Assembly (NCBI GenBank): GCA_013202445.1
Contig: JABMRW010000084.1
Span: 1-20,550, forward strand
DNA length: 20,550 nt
Direction of reading: 5' to 3'
Source of the DNA: Deltaproteobacteria bacterium
Lineage (GTDB): Bacteria > Chloroflexota > Dehalococcoidia > Dehalococcoidales > BS750m-G39
Within the stretch, counting starts at the first letter, position 1. Every line of letters begins with the position of its first letter. Both the position numbers and the translations under genes were made by a program. Below the pieces are notes generated by a model that saw nothing but the letters and a program-made list of their open reading frames with translations, had not been told where the DNA came from and did not search any database. This document shows, one piece after another, positions 1 to 6,478 of the stretch.

Positions 1-83
1 CAACCTCACCCCCTGTGTCCCCCTCTCCAATCTTGGAGAGGGGGAATTATTTTTTAGAAAAGGGGGACTTCGTCCCCCTTAAA
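1..83 (+). repeat. Two-hairpin dispersed repeat, copy R1
   Basis: Starts with CAACCTCACCCCC. Hairpin 1 pairs CCCCCTCTCCAA (19-30) with TTGGAGAGGGGG (33-44), 12 of 12 bases. An A/T-rich core with a T6 run follows (45-59). Hairpin 2 pairs AAGGGGGAC (60-68) with GTCCCCCTT (72-80) around a TTC loop. Each hairpin is followed by a T-rich run in its own direction, so the unit looks like two terminators sharing one core. The left end may be cut by the window edge. Confidence 0.85.
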
Positions 84-126
84 CCCCTTTTTTACCTCCC
101 CTTCTCCCCCCATAAAGGAGAGTGAG

Positions 127-159
127 AGAGGTTTACCTCTATAGGGTGGGCAGGGTGGG
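127..159 (+). repeat. Stem plus G-quadruplex motif, copy G1
   Basis: A 6-bp stem AGAGGT/ACCTCT (127-132, 135-140) is followed three bases later by GGGTGGGCAGGGTGGG (144-159), four G3 tracts with loops of 1, 2 and 1 nt, which meets the usual G-quadruplex pattern. The G-rich strand is the plus strand, the coding strand of plsC. Folding is inferred from sequence only. Confidence 0.75.
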
Positions 160-203
160 AAGAGGAACACCCGCGAACAGGGAGATGGGTTTTGCCGAGT
201 TTT

Positions 204-236
204 AGAGGTATAACCTCTTTAGGGTGGGAGGGTGGG
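204..236 (+). repeat. Stem plus G-quadruplex motif, copy G2
   Basis: Stem AGAGGT/ACCTCT (204-209, 213-218) with an ATA loop, then TTA and GGGTGGGAGGGTGGG (222-236), four G3 tracts with single-base loops, a composition expected to form a very stable quadruplex. It lies about 60 bp upstream of the candidate plsC -10 box. Confidence 0.75.
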
Positions 237-275
237 AAAGAATACTTCCTCTAAAAACCAGCCAATCTCCCCTCT

Positions 276-302
276 GTATCTTTCCCCGCCCTATAGGTTA
301 TA
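276..302 (-). repeat. Degraded inverted copy of the G-rich motif
   Basis: Read on the minus strand this gives TATAACCTATAGGGCGGGG and then AAAGATAC, matching the core around 209-245 but with only two G runs left. It therefore cannot form the four-tract structure. Its outer end supplies the TATAAT at 299-304. Confidence 0.5.
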
Positions 303-304
303 AT
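299..304 (+). promoter_or_regulatory. Candidate -10 box for plsC-ispH
   Basis: A perfect TATAAT lies 28 bp before the TTG start of plsC. No good -35 hexamer is present at 16-18 bp, so activity is uncertain. The box lies inside the end of a degraded repeat. Confidence 0.35.
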
Positions 305-332
305 TGGTAAACGCTTTATTGGGGTTAAAATA

Positions 333-977
333 TTGCCTTGGTTCTACTATATAGCCAGAGGCCTGGTCATCGGGCTGTTTAAGCTACTCACCCGGTGGCA
401 GGTCAAAGGTAAAGAGAATGTCCCTAAAGAGGGGCCGGTGCTGGTGGTGGCAAACCACATTAATCTGGCCGACCCGCCCCTGCTCGGGATCAGCTTGGAC
501 CGGAAAGTCATCTTCATGGCCAAGGAGGAGCTGTTCCGCTCCTCCCTCGGCGCCTATTTCGTCAGCGGCCTCGGTTCCTTTCCGGTGCACAGGGGCAAGA
601 TGGACAGGCAGGCGCTCCGCCGCTCACAGCAGGTACTGGCCGATAATCTGGCACTGGCTATGTTCCCGGAGGCGACGAGGAGCCGCAGCGCCAGGCTAAA
701 GAAGGCTATGCCCGGCTCGGCGTTAATCGCCTGCCGCAGCGGTGTGCCCATCCTGCCGGTGGGCATTATCGGCACCGAGCAGATTAAGGGCATGGGCTGG
801 ATACTGCGCCGCCCCCGCCTGACCATAAATATCGGCAAGCCCTTTTCCCTGCCGCCGGTGGATGGCAAATTGACCAGGGAAAAACTGGTTGAGTATACCG
901 ATTTAATCATGCAGCACATAGCCGAGCTTCTGCCCCCGCAGTACCGGGGAATCTATGCCGGGAAGGTAAAACCGTGA
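333..977 (+). CDS. plsC: 1-acyl-sn-glycerol-3-phosphate acyltransferase (PlsC family)
   Basis: Membrane-associated acyltransferase that acylates the sn-2 position of lysophosphatidic acid to give phosphatidic acid. All four family motifs are visible in the 214 residues: NHINLAD (41-47, the H-x4-D catalytic pair H42/D47), GSFPVHRG (81-88), FPEATRSRS (111-119) and VPILPVGIIG (138-147). The third motif has Ala where FPEGTRS is usual. A hydrophobic N-terminal stretch (about 5-20) fits membrane attachment. The start is TTG; GGGG at 321-324 is a weak ribosome site 8 bp away and no in-frame ATG lies upstream. The TGA stop overlaps the GTG start of ispH by 4 bases, so the two genes are translationally coupled. 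The family is secure; exact acyl specificity is not known. Confidence 0.9.
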   Translation: MPWFYYIARGLVIGLFKLLTRWQVKGKENVPKEGPVLVVANHINLADPPLLGISLDRKVIFMAKEELFRSSLGAYFVSGLGSFPVHRGKMDRQALRRSQQVLADNLALAMFPEATRSRSARLKKAMPGSALIACRSGVPILPVGIIGTEQIKGMGWILRRPRLTINIGKPFSLPPVDGKLTREKLVEYTDLIMQHIAELLPPQYRGIYAGKVKP

Positions 978-1819
978 AGATTGAAAAGACCGGAGAAACC
1001 GGCTTCTGCTTCGGGGTTAAGCGGGCCATTGACATGCTGGAGAAGGTGGTAGCCGAGCGCGGCGAGGTGGAGACGCTGGGGGCGGTGGTGCACAACCAAC
1101 AGGTGCTGCAGAGGCTGGCTGAGATCGGTGTCAGGGTGGCTAAAAGCGTGGACGATATCAAGGGTGATATAGCGGCAATCAGCTCTCACGGGGTGACGCC
1201 GGAGGTGGAGGAGCAGCTTAAGGCCCGGAACATCGGCATCGTCGATACCACCTGCCCCTTCGTCAACCGCCTCCAGAACGCCGCCCGCAAGCTGGCGCAG
1301 AGCGGTTTCTTTATCGTTATCTACGGTTATGCCGACCATACCGAGGTCAAGGGCGTCCTCGGTTGGGCCGAGGGCAAGGGTCTGGCCACGCTGGACGAAA
1401 AGGATATATTTAAGCTGGACCCCCTGCCGCGCCGCCTGGGGGTGCTCTCCCAGACCACCCAGATACCGGCCCATTTCGTCGGGTTCGTCAAGAAGCTCAT
1501 TGACGGCGCTTTCGGACGGGACTCCGAGCTGCGCATCATTGATACCATCTGCCACGATATAAGGCGGCGGCAGGCTCAAGCCCTGGAACTGGCGGGCAGG
1601 GTGGATTTAATGCTGGTTATCGGGGGAAAGGGCAGCGCCAACACCAACCGCCTGCTTGAGCTGTGTTCGGCGGTTACCGGAACGCACCTTATCGAGATGG
1701 CGGCGGAAATAGACCCGTCCTGGTTTGAGGGCAAGCAGACTATAGGAGTGACCTCGGGAGCCTCCACCGCCGAGACGACCATAGATGAAATACTGGCCAG
1801 GTTAAAGTCCCTGGCTTAG
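974..1819 (+). CDS. ispH: 4-hydroxy-3-methylbut-2-enyl diphosphate reductase IspH
   Basis: Last enzyme of the non-mevalonate (MEP) isoprenoid pathway; a [4Fe-4S] enzyme reducing HMBPP to IPP and DMAPP. The 281 residues carry the three cluster cysteines C12 (GFCFGV), C94 (DTTCPFV) and C193 (TICHDIRRRQ), the substrate histidines in VVHN (H40), SSHG (H72) and DHTE (H122), and the catalytic-acid Glu124. The diphosphate-binding loop reads GSANTN (220-225), with Ala in place of the second Ser of the E. coli SSN motif. The GTG start at 974 is well supported by GGAAGG (961-966), 7 bases away. It ends 4 bp from the stop of the convergent dehydrogenase gene. Full length for the family. Confidence 0.95.
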   Translation: MKIEKTGETGFCFGVKRAIDMLEKVVAERGEVETLGAVVHNQQVLQRLAEIGVRVAKSVDDIKGDIAAISSHGVTPEVEEQLKARNIGIVDTTCPFVNRLQNAARKLAQSGFFIVIYGYADHTEVKGVLGWAEGKGLATLDEKDIFKLDPLPRRLGVLSQTTQIPAHFVGFVKKLIDGAFGRDSELRIIDTICHDIRRRQAQALELAGRVDLMLVIGGKGSANTNRLLELCSAVTGTHLIEMAAEIDPSWFEGKQTIGVTSGASTAETTIDEILARLKSLA

Positions 1820-1823
1820 GGCT

Positions 1824-2939
1824 TTACAGGCCCATTTCTTTAGCCACCACCTCCCGGTGGAAGCTGGCGTCGCCGTAGCTAACCTCGGCCGCCTTGGCCC
1901 ACCGCGTGTAGTACTGCAGGTCGTGGTCTATGGTCACGCCGATAGCCCCGTGAATCTGGTGGGCTAAGGCCATAACCCGCGGGCAGGCCTCTCCGGCCCA
2001 GGCCTTGGCGATGGCCACCTCCTGCGCGCAGGGCAGGCCCTCGCTCAGCGTCCAGGCCGCCTGGTAGGCGGAAAGCCTCGTGCCGTCGACATCGGTGGCC
2101 ATGTCGGCGCAGTAGTGCTGGATAACCTGGAAGCTGCCGATGGGATGCCCGTACTGCTTTCTGTCCTTGGCGTACTCCACCGTCATGTCCAGCGCCTGCT
2201 GGATGCAGCCGGTCATCTCGCAGCACTTGCCTACCGCCGCCCGCTGGATTATCTTCTCTATTTCTGGCCAGCCCTGGTTCGGTTCTCCCAGGACATTATC
2301 TTTAGATACCTTTACCTTGTCGAAGACCACCTCGCACAGCTTGTCGTTGGCGATTGTCTTCAGCACGGTGGTGCTTATCCCCGGGCTCTTGGCGTCTACT
2401 ATGAATAAGGTAATCCCCTTATCCGTCCTGGCCGCCACCAGCATATAGTCGGCGACATTGGCGTCGGGGACGAAGAGCTTGGTGCCGCTGATGACGTAGC
2501 TATCGCCCTCGGCGATGGCTTTGGTTTCTATTCCGCTTTCTTCATAGTTGGCGCTGGGCTCGGTCAGGACCAGGGTAAAGATGGCCTCACCGCTGGAGAT
2601 CTTGGGTAAATACTCGTCTTTCTGTTCGTCAGTGCCGATATCGAGAATGGTAAAACCGCTTAAGACCACCGTGGAAAAATAGGGACCGGGCAGGCAGGCA
2701 CGGCCCATTTCTTCCAGCAGCATGGCCAGGTCGAGGAAGCTCATATCGCTGCCGCCGTACTTTTCGGGGAAAGCCAGCCCCATCCAGCCCAGCCCGGCCA
2801 TCTCCTTCCAAAGCTCGGCTGAGTAGCCTTCCTCGCTTTCCTCCATCTCTTTGACCGCCGTCTTGGGAAGCTTATCGGCCAGAAAATCGCGGGCCATCGT
2901 CTTTAACATTTCCTGTTCTTCAGAGAGAGCTAAATTCAT
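1824..2939 (-). CDS. Acyl-CoA dehydrogenase-like subunit lacking catalytic Glu
   Basis: FAD-dependent acyl-CoA dehydrogenase fold, about 372 residues (numbered from the upstream ATG at 2942). Seen: N-terminal LSEEQ helix, LVLTEPSANYEESG (124-137) where active members usually have TEPxAGSD, RKQYGHPIGSFQ (261-272), and IHGAIGVT (330-337). The C-terminal site that carries the catalytic Glu in medium-chain enzymes (YEGT) reads SYGD (355-358), and the alternative helix-G site (LxxER in isovaleryl-type enzymes) reads IIQRAAVG (231-238), so neither catalytic Glu is present. Two ATGs lie in tandem; AGGAGG (2945-2950) is 5 bases from the second (2939) and only 2 from the first, so I choose 2939. It follows the 390-residue partner by 46 bp. 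A non-catalytic partner in a heteromeric enzyme is the likely role (inference). Confidence 0.85.
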   Translation of the reverse strand: MNLALSEEQEMLKTMARDFLADKLPKTAVKEMEESEEGYSAELWKEMAGLGWMGLAFPEKYGGSDMSFLDLAMLLEEMGRACLPGPYFSTVVLSGFTILDIGTDEQKDEYLPKISSGEAIFTLVLTEPSANYEESGIETKAIAEGDSYVISGTKLFVPDANVADYMLVAARTDKGITLFIVDAKSPGISTTVLKTIANDKLCEVVFDKVKVSKDNVLGEPNQGWPEIEKIIQRAAVGKCCEMTGCIQQALDMTVEYAKDRKQYGHPIGSFQVIQHYCADMATDVDGTRLSAYQAAWTLSEGLPCAQEVAIAKAWAGEACPRVMALAHQIHGAIGVTIDHDLQYYTRWAKAAEVSYGDASFHREVVAKEMGL

Positions 2940-2958
2940 CATTGCCTCCTATTAATTA

Positions 2959-2993
2959 TAATCAGTTTACTGGCCTCTAATCAGTTTACTGGC
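2959..2993. repeat. 19-bp-period direct repeat between the two dehydrogenase genes
   Basis: TAATCAGTTTACTGGC occurs at 2959-2974 and again, identical over 16 bases, at 2978-2993. The right copy contains the TAA stop of the upstream dehydrogenase gene (2986-2988); the left copy repeats it in the spacer. It looks like a recent tandem duplication that lengthened the spacer by 19 bp. Confidence 0.8.
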
Positions 2994-4158
2994 TGGGTAG
3001 CTCCAGCTTTCTTTGCGCCATGATATTCTTCAGGACTTCCGAGCTGCCGGCCTGCAGGCTGTAGCCCTTGGATGACAGGTAAGAGTGGTAGGCCATGCCG
3101 CGCATCGGCACATTCTTTGATTTCGGCGAAAGCTGTCCATAAAGCCCCAGGATCTCTATTGCCGTGCCGGCCAGGCGCTGTTCAAAGGCGGTGCCGTAGA
3201 CCTTGGACATCGATGATTCCCAGTTGGGGGCGCGGCCCTCGTCCATAACCATAGCCACGCGGTACATGTGCATCCGCCCGATTTCCAGCCCAATCTTTAA
3301 CTGGGCCAGCTTGGAACGAATTAAAGGATCCTGGGACAGCGGCTTGCCGTTTCGCTTGGTTTCCTTAGTATATTGGATGAGGGCTTCAAACAGCGGGTAG
3401 TTGGCCATCAGCCGCTCCATCCCGCTCCGCTCGTAGTCAAGCTGGTTCAAAATCTGGTAAAAGCCCTTGTTTCTCACACCGATGAGGCAGGTCTTGGGAA
3501 CGCGCACGTTTTCAAAAAAGACCTCGTTAAAGTGCACCCCGCCGGTGATATCCTCTATGGGGGCGACGCTGATCCCGGGCAAATCGGTGCTGAAGAAGAA
3601 CTCGCTGATGCCCTTGTGCTTGGGGGCGTCGGGATCGGTGCGGGCCACCAGGTAAATCCAGTTCATATTGTTGCCGCCGCTGGTCCAGGTCTTCTGCCCG
3701 TCGATGATAAAATCGTCGCCATCCTCGGTGGCTTTGGTCTTAAGCGAAGCCAGGTCGCTGCCGGCGTCGGGCTCACTCATCCCCAGACCCACGTAGGCTT
3801 CGCCCTTTAAAATCATGGGCAGCAGCTCTTTTTTCTGCTGGTCGGTGCCGTAGTGGACGACGGCGCCGCCTATCTGGCGGTCGGCGAACCAGTGGCAGGC
3901 GGCCGGCGCTCCGTAGCGCAGCATCTCCTCGGTCAGGATTAGCCGGTCGATGTAGGAACGTCCCTGCCCGCCGTCCTCTTTGGGCCAGGTTAAGCCAATC
4001 CAGCCCTTCCGGGACACCCGCTTGGTGAACTCCGGGTTGTGTCCCATTATCCAGGCATCGCAGCTGGGCTCCCACAACCCCTGCTTTATCTCCCCTTCCA
4101 GGAAGTCACTAACCTCCTGCCGGAATTTCTCCTGCTCCTCGCTCAGTCTAAAATCCAT
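2986..4158 (-). CDS. Acyl-CoA dehydrogenase, likely catalytic subunit of a heteromeric pair
   Basis: FAD-dependent alpha,beta-dehydrogenation of an acyl-CoA; 390 residues. Seen: N-terminal FRLSEEQEKFR, GLTWPKEDGGQG (55-66), the flavin/substrate loop MSEPDAGSD (127-135), and KTWTSGG (156-162). The usual C-terminal catalytic Glu site reads LQAGSSEVL (368-376), with Ala370 at the Glu position, but helix G reads LDYERSG (240-246), so E243 can be the base, as in isovaleryl-type enzymes and the mycobacterial FadE26 type. It precedes a subunit with no catalytic Glu, the same order as fadE26-fadE27. ATG at 4156-4158 is preceded by a GGGAGAGGAG purine-rich site. Substrate unknown. Confidence 0.87.
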   Translation of the reverse strand: MDFRLSEEQEKFRQEVSDFLEGEIKQGLWEPSCDAWIMGHNPEFTKRVSRKGWIGLTWPKEDGGQGRSYIDRLILTEEMLRYGAPAACHWFADRQIGGAVVHYGTDQQKKELLPMILKGEAYVGLGMSEPDAGSDLASLKTKATEDGDDFIIDGQKTWTSGGNNMNWIYLVARTDPDAPKHKGISEFFFSTDLPGISVAPIEDITGGVHFNEVFFENVRVPKTCLIGVRNKGFYQILNQLDYERSGMERLMANYPLFEALIQYTKETKRNGKPLSQDPLIRSKLAQLKIGLEIGRMHMYRVAMVMDEGRAPNWESSMSKVYGTAFEQRLAGTAIEILGLYGQLSPKSKNVPMRGMAYHSYLSSKGYSLQAGSSEVLKNIMAQRKLELPSQ

Positions 4159-4228
4159 GCTCTCCTCTCCCTTTCTGCGGCTAAAGTTCCAGTTCGTCCC
4201 TCTTTATAATCCGGGTTTTGACCTGTCT

Positions 4229-4468
4229 CTAGGTGCTCTTTATCGCCAGGCAGGTCACCGTCCGGGAAATGCCGGCGATGGGGTGGATTTTGCTGGTAAC
4301 CAGGTCGCCGACGTCGTTCAGGTTCTCCTGCTCGATGACGGCGATGATATCGTAGGGACCGGTGACTATATCAACCGATTTCACCCCTTTTAGCTTTTTC
4401 AGGGCATTGGCTACTTCTTTGTTTCGGCCTACTGCTGTCTCGATAAGGACGAATGCCTTGGCTAACAT
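4229..4468 (-). CDS. Stand-alone Lrp/AsnC-type RAM (effector-binding) domain protein
   Basis: The 79-residue product matches the alpha-beta effector-binding (RAM) domain of Lrp/AsnC regulators, without the N-terminal helix-turn-helix: AFVLIETAVGRNKEVANALK, then KGVKSVDIVTGPYDIIAVIE and a closing beta strand VTCLAIKS. Such proteins oligomerise and bind amino acids at the dimer interface; they cannot bind DNA alone. A longer frame opens at ATG 4483, but GGAGGTGA sits 6 bases before the ATG at 4468, and the family typically begins at this Met, so 4468 is preferred. It is first of three minus-strand genes, 70 bp before the dehydrogenase pair, so it may sense a product or partner of that pathway (inference). 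Confidence 0.88.
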   Translation of the reverse strand: MLAKAFVLIETAVGRNKEVANALKKLKGVKSVDIVTGPYDIIAVIEQENLNDVGDLVTSKIHPIAGISRTVTCLAIKST

Positions 4469-4609
4469 TGGGTTCACCTCCATCTAATCAGCTATTAACC
4501 TGCGGCTATCCAGTTTAGCACATTTTGGCCGGATATTGCTAAATATTTCTTTGAACCCCCCGGCCCGCCGGCGGTTAAACCGTGTCCCGGAAAAATTTTA
4601 ATAATGGTC

Positions 4610-4618
4610 TGGTATAAT
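4610..4618 (+). promoter_or_regulatory. Candidate extended -10 promoter (TGGTATAAT)
   Basis: Perfect extended -10 TGGTATAAT. No recognisable -35 hexamer lies 17 bp upstream. It would act as a second, upstream promoter for the dehydrogenase gene starting at 4721. Confidence 0.4.
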
Positions 4619-4636
4619 GTCAAGCTTAAGCCCGCC

Positions 4637-4667
4637 TTGACAGTAGGTAGCTGGCTTAGCTTATAAT
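4637..4667 (+). promoter_or_regulatory. Promoter TTGACA-N19-TATAAT for acyl-CoA dehydrogenase
   Basis: Both hexamers are perfect consensus (TTGACA 4637-4642, TATAAT 4662-4667), but the spacer is 19 nt rather than 17. Flanking bases GTAGG after the -35 and GCTnnGCT before the -10 are shared with the promoter at 5888-5918. Confidence 0.75.
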
Positions 4668-4720
4668 GGACTAATTCTCTGTTGGACCTGTCAGATTGAA
4701 TTCTACTCAGGAGGAGCGCT

Positions 4721-5878
4721 TTGGACTATTTCTTAACTGAACAGCAAGAGGAAATCAGAAATCTAACCCGGACCATTGCCGAAGAAAAGGTATTGCCGGT
4801 GCGGGCGGCGCTTGATGAAAAGGAAGAGTTCCCTTGGGAGATAATGAAAACCCTGGCTGATGCCGGCCTGTTCGGTGTCTATATCCCCGAAGAGTACGGG
4901 GGGTTGGGTGGTGATCTTCTTGGCCTGTGTCTGGTGGTGGAGGAATTAAGCCGGGTGTGCAGCGGCATCGCCGTCAGCTATGCCGCCAGCGGCCTGGGAA
5001 CATTCACCCTGCTCCAGTACGGCACCGACGAGCAGAGGCGCAAATACCTGCCTGACATTGCCAGCGGCCGGAAGCTGGCTGCCTTCGGCCTGACCGAGGC
5101 TGACGCCGGCAGTGACGCCAGCAGCATCAAGACCACCGCCCAGCGCACCGATAAAGGTTATATCATTAACGGCACCAAGCAGTTCATCACCAACGGCGGT
5201 GATGCCGAGGTATACACCGTTATCGCCTTAACCGATAAATCAAGGGGACCCCGCGGCGCCAGCGCCTTCATAGTGGAAAAAGATACCCCCGGCTTTACCT
5301 TCGGCAGGAAGGAGAAGAAGCTGGGCATCCGCGCTTCCTCAACTAGAGAGCTGGTCTTTGAGGATTGCCTCATCCCCGCCGAGAATATCATCGGGCGGGA
5401 GGGGATGGGCTTTATCCTGACCATGAAGCTCCTTGACCGCTCCCGCCCCGGCTTGGGCGCCCAGGCGATGGGTCTGGCGCAGGGGGCTCTGGAGGCGGCC
5501 ATTGACTACGCCAAGAAGCGCGTCCAGTTCGGCCACCCCATTTACGCCCAGCAGGCGGTACAGCAGATGCTGGGGGAGATGGCCATGCGGGTGGAGGCGG
5601 CGCGGGCGCTGGTCTATTCAACCGCCCGGATGATAGACGGCGGGGCCAAGGACTTCACCAAGGAATCGGCGATGTGCAAGGTCTTTGCCTCGGACACGGC
5701 GATGAAGGTGACCACCGACGCCATGCAGATTTTCGGCGGCGTCGGCTACATGCGCGATTATCCCATCGAGAAGATGTTCCGCGATGCCAAGATTACCCAG
5801 ATATATGAAGGCTCTAACCAGGTGCTGAGGAATGAAATCGCCTTTGCCCTGAGGAAGCTTAAGGTGTTGGGCGGGTAG
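4721..5878 (+). CDS. Acyl-CoA dehydrogenase (canonical short/medium-chain type)
   Basis: FAD-dependent first step of fatty-acid beta-oxidation, passing electrons to an electron-transfer flavoprotein. The 385 residues show all core motifs: LTEADAGSDASS (124-135), KQFITNGG (153-160), KRVQFGHPI (266-274), MQIFGGVGYMRDYP (335-348) and the catalytic IYEGSNQVLR (361-370) with Glu363 as base, unlike the minus-strand pair. The start is TTG at 4721, set by AGGAGG (4709-4714) with a 6-base spacer. It is transcribed divergently from the RAM/dehydrogenase operon and is followed 75 bp later by DUF177. Butyryl-CoA or another straight-chain substrate is plausible; chain length cannot be read from the sequence. 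Confidence 0.93.
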   Translation: MDYFLTEQQEEIRNLTRTIAEEKVLPVRAALDEKEEFPWEIMKTLADAGLFGVYIPEEYGGLGGDLLGLCLVVEELSRVCSGIAVSYAASGLGTFTLLQYGTDEQRRKYLPDIASGRKLAAFGLTEADAGSDASSIKTTAQRTDKGYIINGTKQFITNGGDAEVYTVIALTDKSRGPRGASAFIVEKDTPGFTFGRKEKKLGIRASSTRELVFEDCLIPAENIIGREGMGFILTMKLLDRSRPGLGAQAMGLAQGALEAAIDYAKKRVQFGHPIYAQQAVQQMLGEMAMRVEAARALVYSTARMIDGGAKDFTKESAMCKVFASDTAMKVTTDAMQIFGGVGYMRDYPIEKMFRDAKITQIYEGSNQVLRNEIAFALRKLKVLGG

Positions 5879-5887
5879 CTATTCAGC

Positions 5888-5918
5888 TTGACAGTAGGCG
5901 TTATGCTCGGCTTATAAT
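5888..5918 (+). promoter_or_regulatory. Promoter TTGACA-N19-TATAAT for the DUF177-rpmF-fab cluster
   Basis: Perfect TTGACA (5888-5893) and TATAAT (5913-5918) with a 19-nt spacer and the same GTAGG and GCTnnGCT spacer blocks as at 4637-4667. The start point expected from the -10 box lies near 5925, which rules against the TTG at 5926 as the DUF177 start. Confidence 0.75.
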
Positions 5919-5952
5919 ATAAGGCTTGTTTCTGGAGGGGAGGTGGCAGGCG

Positions 5953-6477
5953 ATGCAGATAAACGTAGCACAGCTACTCCGGGCGTCTATAGGCTCGGTA
6001 AAAGATTACGAAGTAAAAAATGTTATAGATATCACCGGTGACGGTGTTAACAGCATGGTGCAGGGCAAGGTCAGGCTGATGCGCACCAACCGGAGTATAC
6101 TGGTCAAGGGGGCGCTGGAAACCGATGTTGAGCTTACCTGCAGCCGCTGCCTGGGCCTGTTCCGGCGTTCGCTTAAGATAAACCTTGAGGACGAGTATTA
6201 CCCCACCGCCGACGTGGATACCGGGGCGGCCATAGCCTTGCCCGACGAGCCGGGCTGTTTCACCATTGACCAGCAGCATGTCCTTGACCTGACCGAGGCG
6301 GTGCGCCAGTACGCGCTGCTGGCTATCCCCATGAAGCCGCTCTGTAAAGAAAGCTGCGCCGGGTTGTGTCCCTCCTGTGGTCAGAATCTCAACAAGGGGC
6401 CCTGTGGCTGTCAGCCTAAGGCAGCCGACCCCCGCTGGTCTGAGTTAAGCAAACTTAAAAAAGAGAAAGGAAAATAG
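5953..6477 (+). CDS. DUF177 (YceD-like) protein with zinc-type cysteines
   Basis: Member of the DUF177/YceD family, which is commonly encoded directly before rpmF and is linked to large-subunit rRNA processing or accumulation in bacteria and plants. The 174 residues have CSRC (63-66) and a C-terminal cluster CKESCAGLCPSCG (131-143) with CGC (151-153), a pattern fit for metal binding that is typical of family members from many non-proteobacteria. The frame could begin at TTG 5926, but GGAGGTG (5939-5945) stands 7 bases before ATG 5953, and the promoter places transcription start near 5925. rpmF follows 1 bp after the stop. Molecular function is not firmly known. Confidence 0.88.
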   Translation: MQINVAQLLRASIGSVKDYEVKNVIDITGDGVNSMVQGKVRLMRTNRSILVKGALETDVELTCSRCLGLFRRSLKINLEDEYYPTADVDTGAAIALPDEPGCFTIDQQHVLDLTEAVRQYALLAIPMKPLCKESCAGLCPSCGQNLNKGPCGCQPKAADPRWSELSKLKKEKGK

Positions 6478-6478
6478 T

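Larger units (their letters stand above)
1..332. other. Gene-free repeat-rich stretch upstream of plsC
   Basis: No credible coding frame is present. From left to right it holds one copy of the two-hairpin repeat (1-83), C-rich sequence, two stem-plus-G-quadruplex motifs (127-159 and 204-236), and a degraded inverted copy of the same motif (about 276-302) whose end contributes a TATAAT box. Segment 241-302, read on the minus strand, resembles 132-212 on the plus strand (shared CCTATAGGG-like, GGGAGAT-like and TTTTAGAGG blocks), so part of the region looks like a duplicated and inverted repeat. The gene to the left lies outside the window. Confidence 0.7.

Noticed and set aside
1..332. Riboswitch or leader RNA upstream of plsC
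   Set aside because: The structured parts are copies of dispersed repeats found elsewhere in the window, and no known riboswitch core was recognised.
953..1579. Long minus-strand frame opposite ispH
   Set aside because: It lies wholly antisense to an intact, motif-complete ispH and its composition is that of a mirrored GC-rich gene; no ribosome site or family resemblance.
3373..3810. 145-residue plus-strand frame within the 390-residue dehydrogenase gene
   Set aside because: Antisense to a complete, motif-bearing gene; no promoter or ribosome site.
5926..5952. Upstream TTG start for DUF177
   Set aside because: It coincides with the expected transcription start, while GGAGGTG has ideal spacing to ATG 5953.
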